A DNA stretch of 64,000 bases. Origin: Muraenolepis orangiensis. Taxonomy: Eukaryota; Chordata; Actinopteri; Gadiformes; Muraenolepididae. The stretch covers positions 4,573,951 to 4,637,950 of the forward strand of contig CM050999.1 of assembly GCA_027704905.1 (NCBI GenBank). The letters run 5' to 3'. A program made the position numbers and the translations under genes. The notes under the pieces were generated by a model, which saw only the letters and a list, made by a program, of their open reading frames with translations, did not search any database and was not told where the DNA came from. This document shows, one piece after another, positions 60,240 through 64,000 of this stretch (position 1 is the first letter of the stretch; every line of letters begins with the position of its first letter).

Positions 60240-60424
60240 ACACTCCCATGATAACTCTTACATCTTACCCACAGCACATATAGTTTTGATGTATTAAATT
60301 GTCTGTCCAAGAAAAAATATTTTAAGACTAAATGATGGAGCAGCTCCATCTAATGTGTTGCGATGAAGTTTGAAAAACTCCATAACAGTTACAAACCCAG
60401 ATGTAAAGATCATCTGTTCTGTTA

Positions 60425-61045
60425 CAGTTGGATTGTTGTCACCTCATGTGGCAGAATCAGGTTTCAGACGAGCGGTGGAGTTTATCCATCTGTAGTACTA
60501 TAAAGGAACGACAGAGGGTCGTGAGGACAGAAAAGATGATCGGGTGTGCACTTCCATGCATTGAGGAGATCTTTAGGACCAGGTGTCGGAAGAAGGCCAT
60601 CTCCATCACTAAGGACCGCAACCAACCTGGGCACCATCTATTACGTTCCGGTCGCAGGTTCCGCAGCATCCGTACAAGGACTACCAGGTTCAAGGACAGT
60701 TTATTTTATCCACAGGCAGTGACCTACTGAACTGCTAGGAGTGCTGCCACTTTCATAACACTGTCATTACGTAACATTACACTGTCATACTTTTGCTGGA
60801 TTCATCACAGTTACTGCACTATTCTGCACTGTATTCATGATGCTGCTGCACTACTGGCACTTTAAAATGCTTTAAAATGCGTTTTTCACAATATAACACA
60901 TGTACATATCATCCTTCAGTCAATTTTATGTTCATTATGTTCATTTTTATTGTGTATAGTACTTTTATAATATGCAGGAGGGAATGGGGAGTAAGAATTC
61001 CATTGTACTCCGTTGCAAATGGCAAATAAAAATCTTGAATATGGC
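60425..61045 (+). pseudogene. LINE 3' fragment, sense
   Basis: It encodes RQRVVRTEKMIGC and then RSGRRFRSIRTRTTRFKDSL up to a stop near 60728, the conserved end of fish Rex1/L2-type ORF2. A 3' UTR follows and ends GCAAATAAAAATCTTGAAT. It is 5'-truncated. It defines the tail seen in several other copies in this window. Confidence 0.85.
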
Positions 61046-61394
61046 TTGCGCAGTGGCTGATTATAATGTCAAAGATTATTTCATGAATTACTTCCAATAA
61101 AACATTCCAATTTCATATTTTTTTTCATACTTTGTTTTAAGCTCTCACATCCTATTCTACACATTCTCACATCACCAACACATATGAATGTTTTATGGTT
61201 ATGCAACCTAAGGATAGAGTTGAACGTCATGTTATCTATTGTCTGTGAAATGCACAACATAAAACATTTAGAAATTGGCCAACGTGGAGTTGAAAAACGA
61301 TCTGGCTGGTTTGGACGGCTGGTTTGGACGGCTGGTTTGGACGGCCCCCGAAGGCTGAGCGGTATCTGCTTACCCAGCTAGGGTCCTCTCTATG

Positions 61395-61682
61395 GGTGTC
61401 AGTTTAGCTCAGGAGGTAGCACGGTCGCCTCACAACCGGAAGGTTGCCGGTTCGATCACCGCCTCCTCCTAGCAAAAGCTGTCGAGGTGTCCTTGAGCAA
61501 GACACCCTAACCCTAACTGACGTGCCGGCTGTCTCCTTGCATGGCTTCGTCATTAGTGACTCCGCCGTTAGTGGTTGAATGTGTGTGAATGGGTGAATGT
61601 GAGACTTGATATGTAAAGCGCTTTGAGTTAGCGCATTGGCGCATTGGTTAGAAAAGCGCCGTATAAATGCCCGTTTACCATT
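61395..61682 (+). mobile_element. tRNA-derived SINE
   Basis: A-box-like TTTAGCTCAGGAGGTAGC and B-box-like GGTTCGATCACC are followed by CCTTGAGCAAGACACCCTAA, GTGTGTGAATGGGTGAATGT and GTAAAGCGCTTTGAG. It ends five bases before the c5ar1 stop codon region. Confidence 0.85.
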
Positions 61683-61686
61683 ACTA

Positions 61687-62688
61687 TCAGACGTCTGTCA
61701 TTTCCCCAGTCATCGGGCTGGACTTGGAGTTGTGGGCGGTGGTGGTCTGCTGACACGTGGGCTCGTCGTTGATGAAGTGGAAGTGGCTACGGAGAGATCG
61801 GTTCATGCTGGTCCTGAAGTCGCGGCCCAAACACACGTACAGAATGGGGTTGATGCAGCTGTTGAAGTAGGCCAGGCAGAGGGCCAGCGAGTGAGAGATG
61901 TTTATGTTGGCCCGATGCAGAGAATTTCGCCGGGTCATCGTGATCAGGAGGTCCAGGATGTGAAGCGGCAGCCAGCAGAAGAAGAAGCTGATGACCACCG
62001 CCACGATGACCTTCAGCGTGCGCTTTGAGCGGATCCTCCCGGCCATCCTATTGGCTCTCATGTACACCGTGGCGTGGCTGACAACAATGGCCAGGAAGGG
62101 AAGCAGGAAGCCGAACACCAACCGGAAACCCACGATGACCTGGGACTGGACCGGAGAGCGCCGTCCCAAGCACTCTTTCTTGTCGCCGAAGACCACCTGC
62201 CGGGTGTAGAGCAGCTCGGGGACGGTGGCGAACAGCGCCAGTAGCCAAGCCCCCACGCACGCCCAGACCGCCACCCGAGGGCGCCGGTGGTTCTGGCACC
62301 AGATGGGCAAGCTCACCAGCATGCAGCGGTCCACGCTGATCACCACCAGCAGTAGAACGCTGCAGTACATCAGCAGGTGGAACATACCCTTGAGCAGCGT
62401 ACAGGCAGCGGCGCCAAAGTGCCAGTGGTCGTCGTGAGCCAACGGCACCATCAGGATCGGGAGGAACAAGCAGCACAGCAGGTCGGCCAGGGAGAGGTTG
62501 AGGAACAAGATGGTGTTGACGGTCCGAGGCATGCCGAACGCCGTCACCCACACCACCAGCGCGTTCCCGGGGACGCCCAGGACGAACACCAGCCCGTAAA
62601 AGACCAGAGTTGCGACATGGATGGGCTGAATCTGAGGCACGTTGAGTGCAAATGAGAAATCTTCGTAGTTGACCGTCGAATTGAGAAG
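61687..62688 (-). CDS. c5ar1: c5ar1-like C5a anaphylatoxin receptor, main exon
   Basis: This is a seven-transmembrane G-protein-coupled receptor for complement fragment C5a on leukocytes. Residue numbers count from the open-frame Met at 62697: glycosylation site NST (6-8), acidic Tyr region (YED, 11-13), GNALVVW in TM1 (44-50), LSLAD in TM2, HWHFG (91-95), disulphide cysteines C99 and C176, DRC (123-125, the DRY position), PIWCQN (131-136, as in human C5AR1), CWLP in TM6 (241-244) and NPILY in TM7 (283-287). The tail ends GEMTDV, with several Ser/Thr. Length (about 340) fits the family. A CTGAC branch site, TTCTTCTCC and AACAG place a splice acceptor just inside the frame, so this exon probably starts at 62688. 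A fish-specific C5AR paralogue remains possible. Confidence 0.9.
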   Translation of the reverse strand, partial: LLNSTVNYEDFSFALNVPQIQPIHVATLVFYGLVFVLGVPGNALVVWVTAFGMPRTVNTILFLNLSLADLLCCLFLPILMVPLAHDDHWHFGAAACTLLKGMFHLLMYCSVLLLVVISVDRCMLVSLPIWCQNHRRPRVAVWACVGAWLLALFATVPELLYTRQVVFGDKKECLGRRSPVQSQVIVGFRLVFGFLLPFLAIVVSHATVYMRANRMAGRIRSKRTLKVIVAVVISFFFCWLPLHILDLLITMTRRNSLHRANINISHSLALCLAYFNSCINPILYVCLGRDFRTSMNRSLRSHFHFINDEPTCQQTTTAHNSKSSPMTGEMTDV

Positions 62689-62898
62689 CTGTTTCATGGA
62701 GAAGAATGGTCAGTAAAATTAAAACAATGAAACTAAAGCTAAAGAATTAAGTGTATATATTTAATCATGCATTAATAATTTTTATGATTTAAATCTTATC
62801 TTAATGAAAAAATATGTACATATTGCTGCGTATTGCTGTTTGTAAAACTAGTCAGCGAAGTTTGAACACAAATTTAATTTGATAAAGATTTCACTTAC

Positions 62899-62919
62899 AT
62901 CTTCCACAACCTTGTCCAT
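62899..62919 (-). CDS. c5ar1: c5ar1 candidate first coding exon (MDKVVED)
   Basis: On the - strand an ATG in good context (AAAATGG) opens MDKVVED and is followed by a perfect GTAAGT donor (62898 downward). It is phase 0 and fits the acceptor before the main exon across a 210-bp intron. Human C5AR1 also separates a minimal start exon from one large coding exon. The spliced protein would be about 340 residues. Confidence 0.7.
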
Positions 62920-63480
62920 TTTGATGGAAGAGTTGAACTCCGTAAAACAAAGAGAGTGTTCCACTTTGAGGAACTTGGTGTAGAGACACGGATGGACACA
63001 CACACACACACACTACTCCTACCAGTGGCGGCCGGTGACATCCGAAGTAGGAGGGGCGCAGGGGTAAAAAATAAAATTTGAAATCATATCTGCTGTGCAA
63101 TACCGGATTTGCCCAGACGGTGGCGCCATTTCACCATGTAAACGACCGAGAGGGCTAATTAAAAATAAAAAACTATACATAATATAAACCTCACCGTTAC
63201 TCATTCTACTCTGTATTGTATATATGTATATTGACTGAACATTCCTTTACTTACTGCTTAATTTCTTTTTTTACTTACTTTATTTTTACTGTATGTAGCA
63301 CAATCAATCAGTATTCTGTATTTTGTTGTGACAAATAATAAACAAACTTGAAACTTATGGTGAAAGAACATTTATTATATGGTGCCTAGTAGAAAAGCTA
63401 GCATTGGGGAAGCACGTGTCCACGATAAACTTACAAAACCCCAATCCACACCGTTTACATACAAATGACACAAGCTGCAT
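62920..63480. other. c5ar1 upstream region
   Basis: Possible c5ar1 promoter/5' UTR to the right of 62919, then a hAT-like end at about 63033-63065 (CAGTGGCGGCCGGTGACATC). No other gene is seen. Confidence 0.4.
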
Positions 63481-63485
63481 GTTTA

Positions 63486-63535
63486 TCAGTGGCGGCTCGT
63501 CCATAGGGGCGCAGGGGCGCCGCCCCACCTGGTTG
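63486..63535. mobile_element. hAT-like terminal sequence
   Basis: CAGTGGCGGCTCGTCCATAG and GGGGCGCAGGGGCGCCGCCC resemble a dispersed fish DNA-transposon end. It shares CAGTGGCGGC and GGGGCGCAGGGG with 63033-63065 in the same orientation. Confidence 0.5.
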
Positions 63536-63622
63536 AGAGAGGAAAAAAATAAATAAAAATAAAAATTATAATAATTGTGTTTTTGGATTTTTGATTTTTT
63601 TTGACCCCTAAAAATTAACACA

Positions 63623-63691
63623 GGGGATAAGAAATGTTGGTCTTGCTGTATAAACATTGTTTATACAGCAAGACCAACATTTCTTATCCCC
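63623..63691. repeat. perfect 32-bp inverted repeat (hairpin)
   Basis: Arms 63623-63654 and 63660-63691 are exact complements around the loop CATTG. Confidence 0.95.
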
Positions 63692-63837
63692 TTTACTTTA
63701 CGTTTACATCGTCCACAATAAAAATAAATGTAAAACTATAACCGGGACAACAAAAACGTACCTTTCCTCAGACAGCAAGACGCGAACTGAGAGCAGAGCA
63801 GTACAGGCTTTACAAATAAGGTTCAACTAGGCTATGA

Positions 63838-63957
63838 ATGGCGCATGCGTGACTGGTTTTCTTTGCTCACGCATTCACGCATGCGCCACTCAATTTGCTC
63901 ACGCATGCGCCACTCAATTTGAGTCGCGCATGCGTGACTGGTTTCTTTGTTCGGGCG
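63838..63957. repeat. GCGCATGCG direct and inverted repeats
   Basis: GGCGCATGCGTGACTGGTTT recurs (as CGCGCATGCGTGACTGG), with CTCACGCATGCGCCACTCAA twice in between on the opposite sense. Confidence 0.85.
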
Positions 63958-64000
63958 CAATGAAATGCGCTCCCACAGATCGTATTTAGGACCCTTGATA

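Noticed and set aside
61636..62655. Open frames on the + strand across c5ar1
   Set aside because: Antisense shadows of the GC-rich receptor exon.

Overview
The window is vertebrate nuclear DNA. It holds multi-exon genes with GT-AG introns, tRNA-derived SINEs and the 3' ends of LINEs of the kind found in ray-finned fishes. The three recognisable genes are best matched to teleost or vertebrate families. Microsatellites are extraordinarily dense: dozens of (CT)n, (GT)n, (GA)n, (TA)n and GATA tracts, many over 100 bp, plus at least a dozen minisatellites. That density suggests a gadiform (cod-like) fish, but this is an inference from repeat style and not a proof.

Layout. Positions 1-5.6 kb are gene-free, with LINE 3' tails and simple repeats. 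From 5.6 to 7.6 kb lie CpG-rich patches between huge (CT), (GA), (CCT) and (GT) tracts, ending in a candidate first coding exon (7410-7555). From there to 41397, on the + strand, runs a gramd1b (Aster-B) gene. I could place 21 coding exons whose phases all agree (2481 nt, 826 codons plus stop). They include three microexons of 21, 24 and 21 nt before the GRAM domain and a 12-nt exon inside the transmembrane helix. A second, internal promoter and first exon (28993-29151) also joins in phase and sits downstream of a CAG/CGG repeat. The 3' UTR probably reaches about 45.4 kb.

The second gene, dact3 (Dapper 3, + strand), has exon 1 at 47189-47425, an 8-kb repeat-filled intron, and exons 2-4 at 55381-57535 (654 codons plus stop). 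It ends in the DACT C-terminal PDZ-binding motif, and its 3' UTR carries a 44-bp tandem repeat. The third gene, on the - strand at 61687-62919, is a C5a anaphylatoxin receptor (c5ar1-like) with a tiny first coding exon and one large second exon. Between dact3 and c5ar1 lie two LINE fragments and a tRNA-derived SINE. The right edge carries hAT-like ends, a perfect hairpin and GCGCATGCG repeats.

The genes are not an operon and have unrelated roles: sterol transport from plasma membrane to ER (gramd1b), Wnt/TGF-beta signalling modulation (dact3) and complement sensing (c5ar1). I saw no viral, CRISPR or bacterial-type system. The notable biology is the gramd1b exon architecture (microexons, alternative starts, splice acceptors built from simple repeats), a partly duplicated dact3 exon 1, and three long near-perfect hairpins.
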